Positions 1-16,200 of a stretch of DNA of 64,000 nt are shown piece by piece. Each line of letters starts with the position of its first letter. Within the stretch, counting starts at the first letter, position 1. The position numbers and the translations under genes are program-made. The notes beneath the pieces were generated by a model. That model had not been told where the DNA came from. It made no database searches and saw only the letters and a list, made by a program, of their open reading frames with translations. The DNA comes from Dicyema japonicum (lineage: Eukaryota > Dicyemida > Rhombozoa > Dicyemidae): positions 34,920-98,919 of the forward strand of contig RDEW01000063.1 in assembly GCA_011109175.1 (NCBI GenBank). The letters run 5' to 3'.

Positions 1-177
1 TTTGATAATATTACTGTGGGTTAGATTCTACACAAAATTAAGAGGATCATCTGTCATAACACCAAGTATAGTTTATTATCTGTCGCTAACAATCAAAAAT
101 GAGAAAATTTATCCTCACAGTTAAATTTCATAAGGCACATTTTACCTCACTAATGATAACAAGCCGTATGACATTAT

Positions 178-260
178 GTGGTGAAATGTGGCTAATTGAT
201 TAAAAAATATCTTCCTTCCCTCAAATGGCGTCAGGGAGACAATTTCGTTTCCTGGCGACG
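178..260 (+). repeat. 5'-end-like fragment of LINE family B
   Basis: The stretch with GTGGCTA, TTCCTTCCCTC and ATGGCGTCA closely matches 54112-54180, which sits directly upstream of a family B endonuclease remnant. I infer that both are copies of that family's 5' untranslated end. No open frame continues from it here. Confidence 0.4.
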
Positions 261-539
261 AGTTTTGTAATCACCCTCAATTCCCTGGACAACGTCCCCT
301 GGATCACTGTTCTTGGATGAAGGTTCTGTTTGAACACGTTAGGATCAAAGAATCAGTTAGTTTGGTTCTACCTTGTTTTTTTTAAATAATTTTATTTCTA
401 ATAACAGGTTACATCGTTGTAGAATCACGGAATCAAGACGTCCGGGAAGCCATGTTGAGAATACCTGAACCGTTAACTTGTAAAATTGACTGACAATTAG
501 CCTTGATATATTCGTTACATCCATATTCACCTCAGACAA

Positions 540-800
540 TAAATATAAAGTCAATTGAAGTGGATGAGAAAGCATTACCATTTAAGGATGGAAAAAATCC
601 TGGGAGTGATCTTCGATGCATATATGTGTTTCTCACGGCATGTCGGAAATGTGAGAAAAAATAACCTGAAAAGCCTAAAGGGCTATGGAAATCGGGAACC
701 ATCCCGTACTGAAAACGCTTTACTCGCAATATATTGAGCCCTGTATTTCCTATACATGTGACTCATGAGTGCCTTCGATCTAATGCTCAGAAAATTGTTG
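540..800 (+). mobile_element. LINE family B reverse-transcriptase 3' fragment
   Basis: The frame at 555-737 contains ILGVIFDAYMCFSRHV, the conserved post-catalytic block of jockey/CR1-like reverse transcriptases (LGVTFDxxxxFSxHV). The same block occurs at 33.8 kb, 34.6 kb and 58.7 kb in this window. The frame then continues with an Arg/Lys-rich stretch and stops. The YADD core and the endonuclease are missing, so this is a short dead fragment. Confidence 0.65.
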
Positions 801-1086
801 GAACGTGTTCAACAAATAACAATGCTCTTCTATTGTGTCTGAGATGGCTTAGTTAGTTGAACATTCTATCTATTTTAACTCAGTGGTGCTGGGGTGATAA
901 TAATAAAGGTTATGTTCTATTGAAAATCTTGATACTCAGTAGAAATCTAGCAACTATTTTAGAGTCATCAATGAAGTCAGAATATAGTCAGTTTAGAGTT
1001 TAATAAATAATTTAAATAAAGTGTTTTTCTATTAAAAATCTATTATAATAGGCAAATATCGTAGAAACATAATTATTGTATTTCCA

Positions 1087-1235
1087 CACGTGCGATTTTC
1101 AGATCAATCTTGTCCATCCTCCCCCTGTTACACGCCAAACTTCTCATAGAATCCAGATCCTTCCCACTTACGAGCCTCCGGTTGATTGCCTTGAGATCCT
1201 CATCCAACACTTCCGGTAAAAATCTAACGTCTCGT
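1087..1235 (-). mobile_element. LINE family A C-terminal fragment
   Basis: Read on the minus strand, this encodes LDEDLKAINRRLVSGKDL followed by DSMRSLACNRGRMD. This matches the C-terminal end of the family A copy at 18.0-18.13 kb (LDEDFKVINRGLVSKEDLD and TMKSLACNKGG). Only the last about 50 codons of the element are present. Confidence 0.65.
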
Positions 1236-1254
1236 AAAAAACACGAAGAGTGAA

Positions 1255-1506
1255 TACAGAATAAAATAATACCTTAAAGCAAAGAAGTACACATGCCTCG
1301 GTGAGCAGTACACATTTGGACCAGTCGCAGTCGAAACTTCGGGAGTCATAGGAAGCAGGTCGTTAGCCCTGCTCAACAAAATTGGATCGTTAGTCGCTAA
1401 AAGGAAGAGGGATGTCAGAGAGAAGGGCTGGCTCATTGAGCGCATCTCCTTACAGATCGTAAGGGGAAATGCGCTCTCAATCCTGAGAGCTGCCAGTAGC
1501 CTTTAA
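1255..1506 (+). mobile_element. LINE family C C-terminal tail fragment
   Basis: The plus strand reads YTFGPVAVETSGVIG, then about 20 codons on LIERISLQIVRGNALSIL and a stop. The same tail occurs at 24.4-24.65 kb (+), 21.9-22.2 kb (-) and 48.2-48.4 kb (-). In the fuller copies it follows a restriction-enzyme-like endonuclease domain, so it is the 3' coding end of family C. The upstream part is absent. Confidence 0.65.
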
Positions 1507-1559
1507 CTATTTGGTTTTATTCTTCAATAAATTGTTATTGATTCTTGTATTAAAATCAA

Positions 1560-1800
1560 TTTATTACGAAAAAAATTGAGCAAATGGTCATATAGTGGCC
1601 GCCCTGACTGCGTGGTTATTTCTTCTCAAGATAGCGAGATTTGCTCAAATAACCAGCAGGTCTTGCGGTATACTATTAAAAAATATTTATCAATTTATTC
1701 TTAAGTGCTAATTATAATAAGAATTGATGACTAATAATTTCAAAAAAAAAAATCTGCTGGTTATTTTCCCTGCAGTCCTGAGAGGGATATCAGTGAGCTC
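1560..1800. repeat. Small inverted repeat around an AT-rich core
   Basis: AAATAACCAGCAG near 1636 recurs in inverted orientation as CTGCTGGTTATTT near 1755, with about 100 bp of A/T-rich DNA between. It could be a small MITE-like element or a hairpin. I see no gene between 1507 and 1894. Confidence 0.35.
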
Positions 1801-1894
1801 CAAATCTAATTTTTCGTGTAAATAAAAAAGTAATCAATAAATATAATTACGAAAAGTGAAATTATCAACAAATTAGTTTATAAACACAATCTGC

Positions 1895-6748
<4,854 letters not shown>

Positions 6749-7149
6749 TTCACTACAACATGAATATTTTTAAAGATAAAAATATAATAATTTTACAAAT
6801 TAATAAATTAATATTTAATTTTAAAATATATTAAAATTATTTTTTCCGGATTTTTGAGTAGTTGATTAATTAAATATGTTCATAGTAAATTACAACATGT
6901 ATATTACTCACATGGTTAAGACAAAACAAATTATTTATTTATTATTATTGGTATTATTGGTATTATCGATTAAATTATTATATTTGATTATTTCGACTAA
7001 GGCTTATTTTTGTTACGGCTGATAATATACTACGAAGATGAGCAAATGATATCACATATCTGATCACTAGTGACTTTTCCCCTATTTAGTGGATTTTTAT
7101 GAATCACGATTGTAAAATTAATTTATTAGGAAGGATTTTATTTTATATC
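6749..7149. other. AT-rich 5' flank, no gene seen
   Basis: This is very A/T-rich DNA directly upstream of the SRCAP start. I see no coding frame, RNA gene or clear repeat in it. It may hold the SRCAP promoter. Confidence 0.4.
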
Positions 7150-7189
7150 CTTCATCATCAAGATATGAATAAGTTTTTTTACTTAGACT

Positions 7190-7370
7190 TGATACTAATA
7201 GTGTAATAAGTTCCTAGCCGAATACCATGAAGTCCCCAGTTCGAATCTCACTGCTGTTCATTCGGTTGAAGTTTCCATGTATCTACGATACTTCTGAATT
7301 GACTAGTGACATTGTCATCAGTGTTTAATGTCGCATGCGATTACGGTTACACTAATAGCATGACTGTTCT
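7190..7370 (+). mobile_element. tRNA-derived SINE, diverged copy
   Basis: A B-box-like CAGTTCGAATC at 7237-7247 is followed by a body (CTGCTGTTCA, TATCTACGATAC, GTCATCAGTG) that aligns with the SINE at 57.9-58.1 kb. The A-box side is degraded compared with that copy. No open reading frame is present. Confidence 0.6.
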
Positions 7371-7860
7371 TACTTCTTAAATGAAGTATGAGCTCTGCTT
7401 AAGCTGAGTTTTAATAATGGAAACATTACTACTCCTTTGCGGCAGGGCTGTTGTTGAAACAAATTACTTTAATATTTTTGATAAAAATTTGAGAAAACTT
7501 AAATCAAAAAATTAATTTATTTCATGCCAATTAATTCTAAGAATAAAGTTATGGATTCCATTCGTGATTAAATATTGAACCTTATTAATTTGATTATATT
7601 GACCGCCAAAAACGGCCACTGCATACGACCCTCAGGTTGCACCTCAAACCTGCAAAGAGAGGTTGTATTTAAGCAGGAAGATTTTTGAGAGAGGACTTAC
7701 TTCAGTCACTTTCAAAAGAGAACTGATGCTCTTCCAGTTCCATAAAAATCTGGGAAGGGTTGGCTATATATTTGAGGAGGTCGGGGATTCTGCGAGTAAT
7801 TAAATAAAGGAAATGCCATTTGGCTACTATCGCAGGACTTGTTCTTTTCTACGTCGGGGA
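7371..7860. other. Intergenic, nothing recognised
   Basis: This is mixed-composition DNA with a somewhat GC-richer part near 7600-7790 that could be an unrecognised LINE remnant. I cannot support any gene here. Confidence 0.3.
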
Positions 7861-7879
7861 CATTATGTAACCATTGCAA

Positions 7880-8300
7880 GAAGACTGTTGATCATTTTGT
7901 CACTCAGTGTACATATAGTCATGATTCACCGAATCCAAGTACTTTTTAATGTCTATCCACGCAGTGACCAAATTATTCCCGTTCTGCTGGTTGATGCATT
8001 GGTTTAATAGTGCCTCCTCCTTAGCCCCTTTGCACATCCTTCGTGTTCCTAATTGATTGTCACTGATAAGATTGTATGCCTCAATATAGTCTGATAATTT
8101 TCTGTACACACATTTCGTAACCAAATTGTATAGATTGGGCATACACGTAATTGGTCTTAGGTCCTTTGGGGTATGCCATGTGTCTTTCTTTTGGATGAGA
8201 TATGTGATTCCAATGTATAACCACTCATCTGGAGTATACTTTCCGTGTGCCTTGAGAATTCCAATTTTCTTTTGGATCTTTGCGGTTACCAGGTCCACCT
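7880..8300 (-). mobile_element. R2/family C-like LINE reverse-transcriptase fragment
   Basis: The minus-strand frame contains LRPITCMPNLYNLVTKCVYR, DNQLGTRRMCKGAKEEALL and TAWIDIKKYLDSVNHDY. This is the fingers/palm region of reverse transcriptases from non-LTR elements with restriction-enzyme-like endonucleases. The usual DxxKAYDSV motif has lost its Ala (IKKYLDSV), and the frame starts and stops abruptly. The copy is dead and truncated at both ends. Confidence 0.6.
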
Positions 8301-8652
8301 AATGAATGAATGAAAGGAGGATCCATGATGACTCCAAGTATTGAAATAGTCTTCTAATTTGGGTCGGGGAATCATACAATTTTATTTATGAGGTTACTCG
8401 CATTTCTTTTGATTCTTCCACATTGACGGAATCTTGTACTCGTTTATTTTGAGATTGAAAATTTGTGTTATAGTCACACCACGTAGAATTATAAATTTGT
8501 ATAGCTAATAATACTGATACAGTTGAATAATTAATACTATGGTCATTTCTCGTAGTGTTGATTTCTGGTCTTTAAAAAGTTGTAAAAATAGTAATTAATA
8601 TTTATTAATAAAAATAACCAAGATTATGTAAGCGTTAACAAAAAACAAAAAA

Positions 8653-9591
8653 TTATGTGAATTTAGAGATTTCATCATTCCTTGTAATCATAGCTTTTAC
8701 GCATTTATCAATTAAATCATTGAATCCCCCTTCATCCAATACATTTAACCCAGCTTCCGTGGTCCCCTTTGGTACTTTGATAGACTGAATCAGTTTTTGT
8801 GTATCATAGTTATTTTCCATTAATAATTTGGCTGCATTCAACATTGTAGATGTGCAGGCATTGACAGCTACATGATCAGGGTACCCTTCAGTAGTCACGG
8901 CACGTTTTAATGCGTCGACTAAGTAAATAAACTTTATATAACAGAAAATAATTACGACACAGATGGAAGAACCAGAGGAAGCGATTACATTCCCAATCAG
9001 ATGTTCATCTACCACTTGAACTGTTCCTACAGCTTCGAAAATCCACTAAATTAGAGATTTCGACTATACTTTAGAAACTTGTAATCCCCAAGAAGACACA
9101 TGGTCTTTGTTGTAAGAAAAACCTGTAAACGAAGAACACATATAAGCGGCGACAGAAGGCATAGTTCTGAATACATTCAAAGGTTTTCTAGCATCGTCAG
9201 TTTTAAGGACCAAAATAAACAATTAAAAAACATATTCCATTGACTCAATTGTTATTCCAGCAGCAGTAGATATGATTATTGTAGAGGAGGGTATACTTTT
9301 TAACATTGAGATTATATCCGAGGGACGGACACAGAGGATTATAACATTACAGCTGTTTTTTATTTCTTCATTTGTGGCATAACTAATTCCAAGATTCTTT
9401 AAATATTAATTGTGGGCATTACTGTGGCTTTATAACTTGTCTTAGGAGATGAAGTGGAAGCCTTAAGTTGGTTTGGATGCAGAATTCCTTGAATATTTAA
9501 TAGTTTTACCGCTTTTTAATATTCCTTTAATAATTGACTGCGCTATTTCTCCACAGCCAATAAAACCAACTGTGACATCTTGGAATTGCAT
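8653..9591 (-). CDS. PYCR: Pyrroline-5-carboxylate reductase
   Basis: The enzyme catalyses the last step of proline synthesis: NAD(P)H-dependent reduction of 1-pyrroline-5-carboxylate to proline. The N-terminus reads VGFIGCGEIAQSIIKGIL, a Rossmann GxGxxA-type nucleotide-binding loop. Later come VIILCVRPSDI, IISTAAGITIESME and FRTMPSVAAYM. The C-terminal dimerisation domain has DEHLIGNVIASSGSS and VPKGTTEAGLNVLDEGGF, matching the family's SSPGGTTxxGLxxLexxgf segment. Introns at 9488-9509 (22 nt), 9397-9422 (26), 9046-9078 (33) and 8932-8958 (27) keep frame and are GT-AG. A fifth gap, 9211-9231, contains an in-frame TAA and runs GT to TG, so it is either a non-canonical intron or a lesion. With all gaps removed the protein is 269 aa, a normal family length. 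Confidence 0.9.
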
Positions 9592-9699
9592 TCTAATTTT
9601 TTTAAATAAATATTTATTTAAGTTGATTATAATTAATTTTCTAATTTGTATTCCTACTAGAAGATTCCCAAACAAATGCTTAGAAAGGAGATTTTGATT

Positions 9700-10370
9700 G
9701 GAATTGATGCATCAATCAAGAAATATATTTATTCCTTGCCTAGATTGGATATTAACGATATCACTGATATCATATATGCTTGGCAGTGCACGCATAGGCC
9801 TCTTACCAAGAAGAATGTCTATGAAAGACAAACTCACTAAACTTAGCAAACAACTTGAGCAAATTCGGGAAGAAGCAATTTGACAAAGAAATACGTAATA
9901 CTGTAAACCGAAAATTCCCAAATCACGACAGATCTTTGGTTTGTTAATGGACTCTCTTAGTCAAATTTCCGAAAGTAATGATGGCAACTCCGGAAATGGA
10001 GAACCAACGTATACGACTAATCACCTATTTATGGACGATATAAAGTTGTTTTCTCGCCATAGTCACTCAATGGAAATGATGTTGGAGGAAGTTGAATCGT
10101 TTTTTGATGCAGCCGGGTTGGAGAGAAACTTTGACAAATCTGCAACAAACTTCCTTGTCCGAGAAAGCTCGTTTCCTCGATGGATTGGATGGACAACGAT
10201 ATCTGGGAGTTATTGAAGATAAGAACAGTAATGTTCTTAAAGGAGAAATTATGGATAAAATCTATGAAGAAACATCTACGCAGATCAAAAATTTGACAGA
10301 CGGAATTCAACTCAGTATGTAGTCTCTCTATAACTATTATATTGGATCGGTACCCCTTATCCATGAAATC
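9700..10370 (+). mobile_element. R2/family C-like LINE RT catalytic fragment
   Basis: The frame at 9941-10216 contains HLFMDDIKLFSRHSHSM, the [Y/F]xDD catalytic box in the form usual for R2-like reverse transcriptases, followed by GLERNFDKSAT. A second frame continues with GQRYLGVIED. The preceding 9698-9883 frame may be the upstream palm. At least two frameshifts are needed to join the parts. Confidence 0.6.
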
Positions 10371-10389
10371 CATCCAAATACATATCTAC

Positions 10390-10870
10390 TTAATTAAGCA
10401 TCTTGATTCGAATATCCTCATTTACCGGCCTGACAAGTTTGTTCTCTTCCTCTGTCAGGCCTTCATACAATTTCTTCCCGAAGGCTAGTTTTATTGCCGC
10501 TCGCCGGGTTTTCTCTAGTCGGACGAGAATCCTTTCTCTCGAGGGGGTGTAGAACTATCCCTCGCTTCCGTAAATAAGTCTAGGAAGAATCACATTCCGA
10601 AAGACAAATAGCATGGAATCAACGTCCAACTTTTGTCTTTTAGTACAGAACAGTGCTTGCAAAGCCTTCTTCCTTCGCCCTTCGATGTCCCTCAGGTATG
10701 ACTCTCCCATCGACTGAAATCCCCAGGTATTTCATAGATGAAACTCTCGATATACGAAGAGTGTAGGGCTCTTCCTGATGCCTACCCGACCTGTTTATCC
10801 TCAAGTAACTGGATTTTTCCGTGGAGAGTTTCATGTCTCTCCGATCGCACCAACCCTGGACTAATGACAG
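10390..10870 (-). mobile_element. APE-type LINE RT C-terminal fragment, separate family
   Basis: The minus strand encodes WCDRRDMKLSTEKSSYLRI and SSMKYLGISVDGRV, the thumb region of a jockey/I-like reverse transcriptase. A degraded tail extends toward 10400. It lies antisense to its neighbours on both sides, so it inserted independently. It is not obviously the same family as A or B. Confidence 0.5.
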
Positions 10871-11165
10871 CCTATGAAGAGCGGAAATACTACGGGTCAT
10901 TAATTCAAAGAAAACACACAGAATTCATTTCCCGAAAGTACAACATTGAAAATGTGAAGGACTTGTCTAAATTGATGGAAAAACAGTATGAATATCTCTG
11001 GAAAAATTGAGAAGAAACCGCAGCAATCTATTTATTTCAGTGTTTGAAAGACACAGAAGTGAATACAACACTCCCTGTAATCGATCGTAACATGTCTCCG
11101 ATAACGGAGAAATTAAGTACGGAAATCGTATTCAGTAAAGAAGACAACTCAAAAATGACCTTGCA
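10860..11165 (+). mobile_element. R2-like LINE fragment, low similarity
   Basis: A frame running to 11010 starts near AYEERKYYGSLIQRKHTEF. It lies in the same orientation as the RT at 9.9-10.3 kb and may be the downstream region of the same element, split by the antisense fragment between them. I recognise no domain in it. Confidence 0.3.
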
Positions 11166-11209
11166 ACTATGTGTGAGAGAATGCTAAATAGCTCGTGTTT
11201 AAGTGATCA

Positions 11210-11610
11210 GTATCAGCACAGAGCAAGCTGGAATTTTATTTCGACTCGTTGCGACTCGGAATTGCATCGTTTGCTGCCAGTAGCAGCAGATGGCTCGATG
11301 GACTGGGCCAGGCCATATCAGGGATCTGACGTCTGCTCCTACAGCCGAGGCTGGACATAATCTCGTCAAGTCGATCACTAATCTTATCTACCGTATAATC
11401 AATGGAAATATTCCATCAAATGCACGGGACCTTCTCTTCTTTGGCCACCTACTGGCATTCAAAAAGAATGATGGAGGTGTCCGTCCTATTGCAGTTGGCA
11501 ACTATTTCCGAAGATTAGCTGCGAAAATTGCTTCCAGACTTGTTTTCCAAGGATCAATGAAGAATTATCCCTAATCCAACTGGGTGTAGGCGTACATATG
11601 GAAGGCTCAG
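11210..11610 (+). mobile_element. LINE family C RT fragment
   Basis: The frame from 11290 contains LVKSITNLIYRIINGNIP, LLFFGHLLAFKKNDGGVRPI and AVGNYFRRLAAKIASRLVF, the finger motifs of a non-LTR reverse transcriptase. A frameshifted continuation gives a QLGVGV-like stretch. This RT type normally belongs to elements ending in the C/H-KRPDG endonuclease found elsewhere in this window. Confidence 0.6.
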
Positions 11611-11859
11611 TGTAGGTAATGAAAAGCAAACTCATTAATAATTAGAAATTAAATCGAGAACGCATTTCCCCTGACGATTTGCAAGGAAATACGCTCGATT
11701 AGACAGCTTTTTTCTCTTCCATCATTTTTCCTCTTCGCAATGAGAGATCCGATTCTGTCCAACAGGGTCAGTGAACTTTATTATCTTTATTAATAATACA
11801 AAATAAATAGTTAATACAGTGGCCATGAATGACCTTATTTACCACTTAACCAAAATGGC

Positions 11860-13200
11860 GACATACAACCTAATCTGGGACTCGACTCTACACTGATTAT
11901 TCTACAATTCAATGTAAATGGAATCCACAATAAAGTGTTGAAACTACGCTCCCTATTATCCCATTTGAAAGTGGAAGTTGCCATCATTCAAATATCTAAG
12001 CTCTCTAGAACATCTCCAATTGTTTTCCTGGATATTCTGTACTTCGCAAGGACCAGACAAGAAGTCTCGAAGGAGGATTATTGACTATCGTTAAGGATGG
12101 ACTTAAATTTACAGATGTCACCCCATTTGTATCTTCTCTCCGGGAAGGGGATTTTATTCTGGAATAGATTTCTATTGAAGCTTCCTTTTCTCCGACGAGA
12201 TGTTTTACACTGTGCAATGTCTATATCCAGCCTCAGGGGTCATGTGCTACTTCCTATATCCCCAACCTATTGAGATTGTGTGGACTAAAGGATCTGCTAC
12301 TATGCGGAGACTTAAATGCCAAACATCCGCTCTGGCTCCGGTCACAATCAGCCGACAATCGCGGAGAGTACATACTATCTATACTATACGAATTAAAAAT
12401 TCTCAATAATCCAAATTCCCATACTCCGAAGAGGGGACAGCCCAACATCTGACTTGTCATATGTATTCCTTTCTTGCTTGATATCGTTCCTTGGATGTTC
12501 GTTATGGTTTTAAAAGCGACCATAACTCAATTGTGATGAGACTCAAAAGATCTATTTGTTGGCCAAGATGTTCTGCAAAGTTCAAGAACTATTCGAAGGC
12601 TAACTGGATAGGTTACAGCACGTTTTGGAGAGTTGTTTATTAAGCTTAGCTGTTGAAGACTTTGTTATTGACAAGGGAGCTAAGATATTAACTTCGATAA
12701 TCCTGAGAGCCACATAATGTTTATTTCCTGATCGTCTACAAAACATTCAATCCGAAACTATCTAAAGGCATCATGACACTTATCAAGAAACTGGATGCAT
12801 TGAAGAAAACCGGATTGCAAACAAATTCCTATATATCGTCCATATGCACTATAAATTACAGAATTTCGCAACTAATCCGTGCTAACCACAGACATAAGTG
12901 GAGCAGGCTTGTTGGTCGACTATGCTACAGAAATTCGTGTGACATCGACAGTGTCTGTACTATTCACCTCAAGCACCTATGACCTCGGCACATATCGTGT
13001 TACCGAGGCTATACAACTATTCTATCAATTCCTATACAATACCTAATATATGGAAGAATTCACTGATTACACCAATTCTCAAGCCTGGAAAATCAAACGA
13101 CATTCCATCCTCTTACATGTTTCTATAACTTAGGTCATGTCAAAAGTATTGGAAAGCTTGTATTAATGTTAATCTTCCCTGTTCTACAATTATCCAGATT
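11860..13200 (+). mobile_element. LINE family B, endonuclease plus partial RT, degraded
   Basis: Short frames spell out an apurinic-endonuclease-like domain: FNVNGIHNKVLKLRSLLSH near 11.9 kb, then LLLCGDLNAKHPLW at about 12.3 kb, the catalytic GDLNAKH box. Around 13.0-13.15 kb the RT linker appears (TIPNIWKNSLITPILKPGK). The same linker occurs at 50.25 kb. Stops and frameshifts are frequent and the YADD region is missing. Confidence 0.6.
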
Positions 13201-13294
13201 TTAAGGCTTAGTTAATGAAGACGTCGCACAAAAGCAAAATAATATTGATTTCATTCTATAATAAATAGATCAGAAAGTTGCATTAATATTAATT

Positions 13295-16200
13295 ATATTG
13301 GTTGAGGTGGTGCCTCTATTACACAAATGTCTGAAACGCACTTAAAGCGTTTGGAGGAGCTTAAAATAACATCTTTCTATGTAAGAGGGATCAGCAAGGA
13401 ATGGAAAAGAAACCTGTTATGTTCGGATCTGGGGAGATATGGTGCAGACGTGGGATGCCTAAAAGAGACAAAAGTACAGGCTGGAATGGACAATCTACAT
13501 GGAGACTATAGACTCATTTTACTACCATCGTCATCAAGACACTATGATAGGGTTTTGCCGTGCACAAGAAACGTGTTCGTGGGATACGTCGGTGTTGGAG
13601 TGTTAACGACAGAATCAGCATACTACAAATACGGGTTGGGATCAAACGCACGTCGAGGACCCTTTTTTAAATTATAAATGTTTATGCACCCCACAGTGAC
13701 GGATCGCCAAAGATTCAGACGAATTTGACCCTTTCTACGTGCAACTGTCGAGGACATATGCCGAACTGGAATCATCTTTTCTAGTCTTCATTGCCGGAGA
13801 CTGGAATTCTAAAGCAGGAGTACGTCGGGAACATGAGTTGACTATCGGGAAACACGGAAAAGGGATCAGGAACCTGCCGGGACTGTGCTGATAAATTTCT
13901 GTCGGTAATTGGCTGACTATGATAAATTTCTGTCGGTAATTCATCGCTATGTAAATCAAGGAACCACGTGGGCGGGTTTCTAGATAGAAGAGGTCGAAAT
14001 TTTGATTTTTTATATTATAGTTAAAAGCCTGCAATGTATTATTGGGGGATTAATTTGGTTGTTACAAGCACAATTAATAAAATAAATAACTCTGTCAGTA
14101 TTCATCTAAATACGACGATGAACAATAAAATTGGCCAGTTTTCTTTAGTGCTGAGGACAGTATTCATCTCTATCTTTAACACAATAGTAATGGTTGCATG
14201 TAATTGTGCTTCTTTTAACTGATAAAGTAGCTTATAATCTGGTGATAATGTCCTTGAAATCTTTTGTACTTTATCGTCATTACTATAAAGTGATATTCTT
14301 ATATCTTGACAGAATGGCTTTGCAATTTGTAATGAGTGACAGAAGTAAGAGAAAACTTGCATTACAAGATAATCCACATACTGTTGCGACTGAAGTGTTT
14401 GTGGGTTTGCCACTGAAGGGGTCTACCGACTACCATCAGCTTCTTTAATTAAAGAAATTCAAGAAATTTAAAAGATCAAGCTCCTCCCAATCCACTTAAC
14501 ATAGACCTGTTAAAAATACCTCCAGAATACAAATACTCTTATGAAAAATGAATTAAACAACAAGTTATGGAATAGGTATCTATCAGTCCGCCGGTTGGCC
14601 TGGACTGTTCATCCAGGTACCCCTTTCCCTTGTTAACCATCCATTTGCTGGTCTAAGCAGTTACACATCCTAATTTCATCTCCAGAACGTTGTAGGTACA
14701 AAGCCAGTACGCCTATCTTCAGTTAGTTCTCCTTTTGTAGGTCCTTTCCCCATTATGTACTTACACAGTAGTCCCAACCCGTCCTGTAGGGATCAATGAT
14801 GTGGTTAACAAAGTCCCGTGTAGATCCCAATTCGAATGTAGGGAACAATTGGTGTGGGTACTAGATCCAACTTGGAAAATGTCCGTTAATGTGCAAAAGA
14901 ACGGAAGAAATCTATAACAAAAAGTTTTTTTTCTGAATTAAAATCATTGGAGCCATCGTTATCAGCTAGGACAATTATGACTGATTTCGAAAAAGCAGCT
15001 ATAAATGGATTGAATATTATATTTCCTGATGGTATTACGAAGGGCTGTTTCTTTCATTTGTCCCAATCCATATTTAGATGCATCTAATCACAGGGACTAC
15101 AATTATTATATCAGAGAGATTCAGAATTCGCTTTGAAAATGCGCATAATTGCGCCGCTCGCATTTGTCCCCACATTAAATGTTGTTCATTATTTTGAACA
15201 TTTGTGCGATTACAACAGTTTCCCAGAAAAAAGCTCAACCTGTACTGGATTATGTAGAAGATATTTGGATATGACGTCCCGACCGCCGTCAAGTATGTCG
15301 TTGTCCACGTTTTGCCCATGAATCGTGGAATTGTTTTGAAGCAGCGAGAGTTGCTGGGTCTATAACAAATAACTCTTGCGAAGGATGGCATCATTCTTTT
15401 AATTCTTTAATTGGAGCGTGTCATCCTACTATTTGGAAGTTTATTGATGTTTTGAAGAAAGAACAACCAAGAAATAAAACTAAAATTGAACAGTATATTG
15501 CTGGTGGGGAAGGTCCTACACAAAAGAAAAAAATACAGAGATAATGCTTAAGAATTCAACGCATTGTAAATGACTTCGATAATCGCGAAATTCTTGACTA
15601 TTTAAAAGGCATTGCCTAATTTAGCATTTTAGAAATTAACACAATGTTTTTGTTAATAATTGTTATAAACTTGTTTTCAAAAAATTATATTATCATAAAT
15701 ATTAACTTAAAGGTTGACCTTTAATTTTAATCAATAATCAGTAAGATAATCAATAATTTTTCTATCAATTTTTCTATCACTTTAACCAATACACTCAATT
15801 TAACACTATTTGGAGAATTGAAGTTGTCAATTTTCTTCTATCTTGGGGATCTGGCCACGTGACTCGTTTCGTCAAATTAATCGCCAAAATCACATTTTAA
15901 TAATAATATTAAAAATAAAAATTTCGACCTCTTCCTTCAAGAACCCACGTGGTCGCTTGGATTTACCGGCGATGAATTTACCGGCAAGGTCATACGGAGG
16001 GGCCGTCGTGGAAAGCGACCACAAGATCGTCGTAGCCCTGTTTGATATTACAAGTGGCACGCACTTCAGGAACAAAGCCACCTCAGGTTATACGGAGAGG
16101 ATGCCTAGTCGAGAGATTATGTTTTTCACATTTCACTAGAAATATCTATCGAGCATCTATGGAACATTATCTACAGCAATAGAGACAGGCCTTCTACCGA

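Noticed and set aside
9712-9921. Minus-strand frame between PYCR and the LINE as a small gene
   Set aside because: It overlaps the plus-strand RT region, has no motif and no splice partners.
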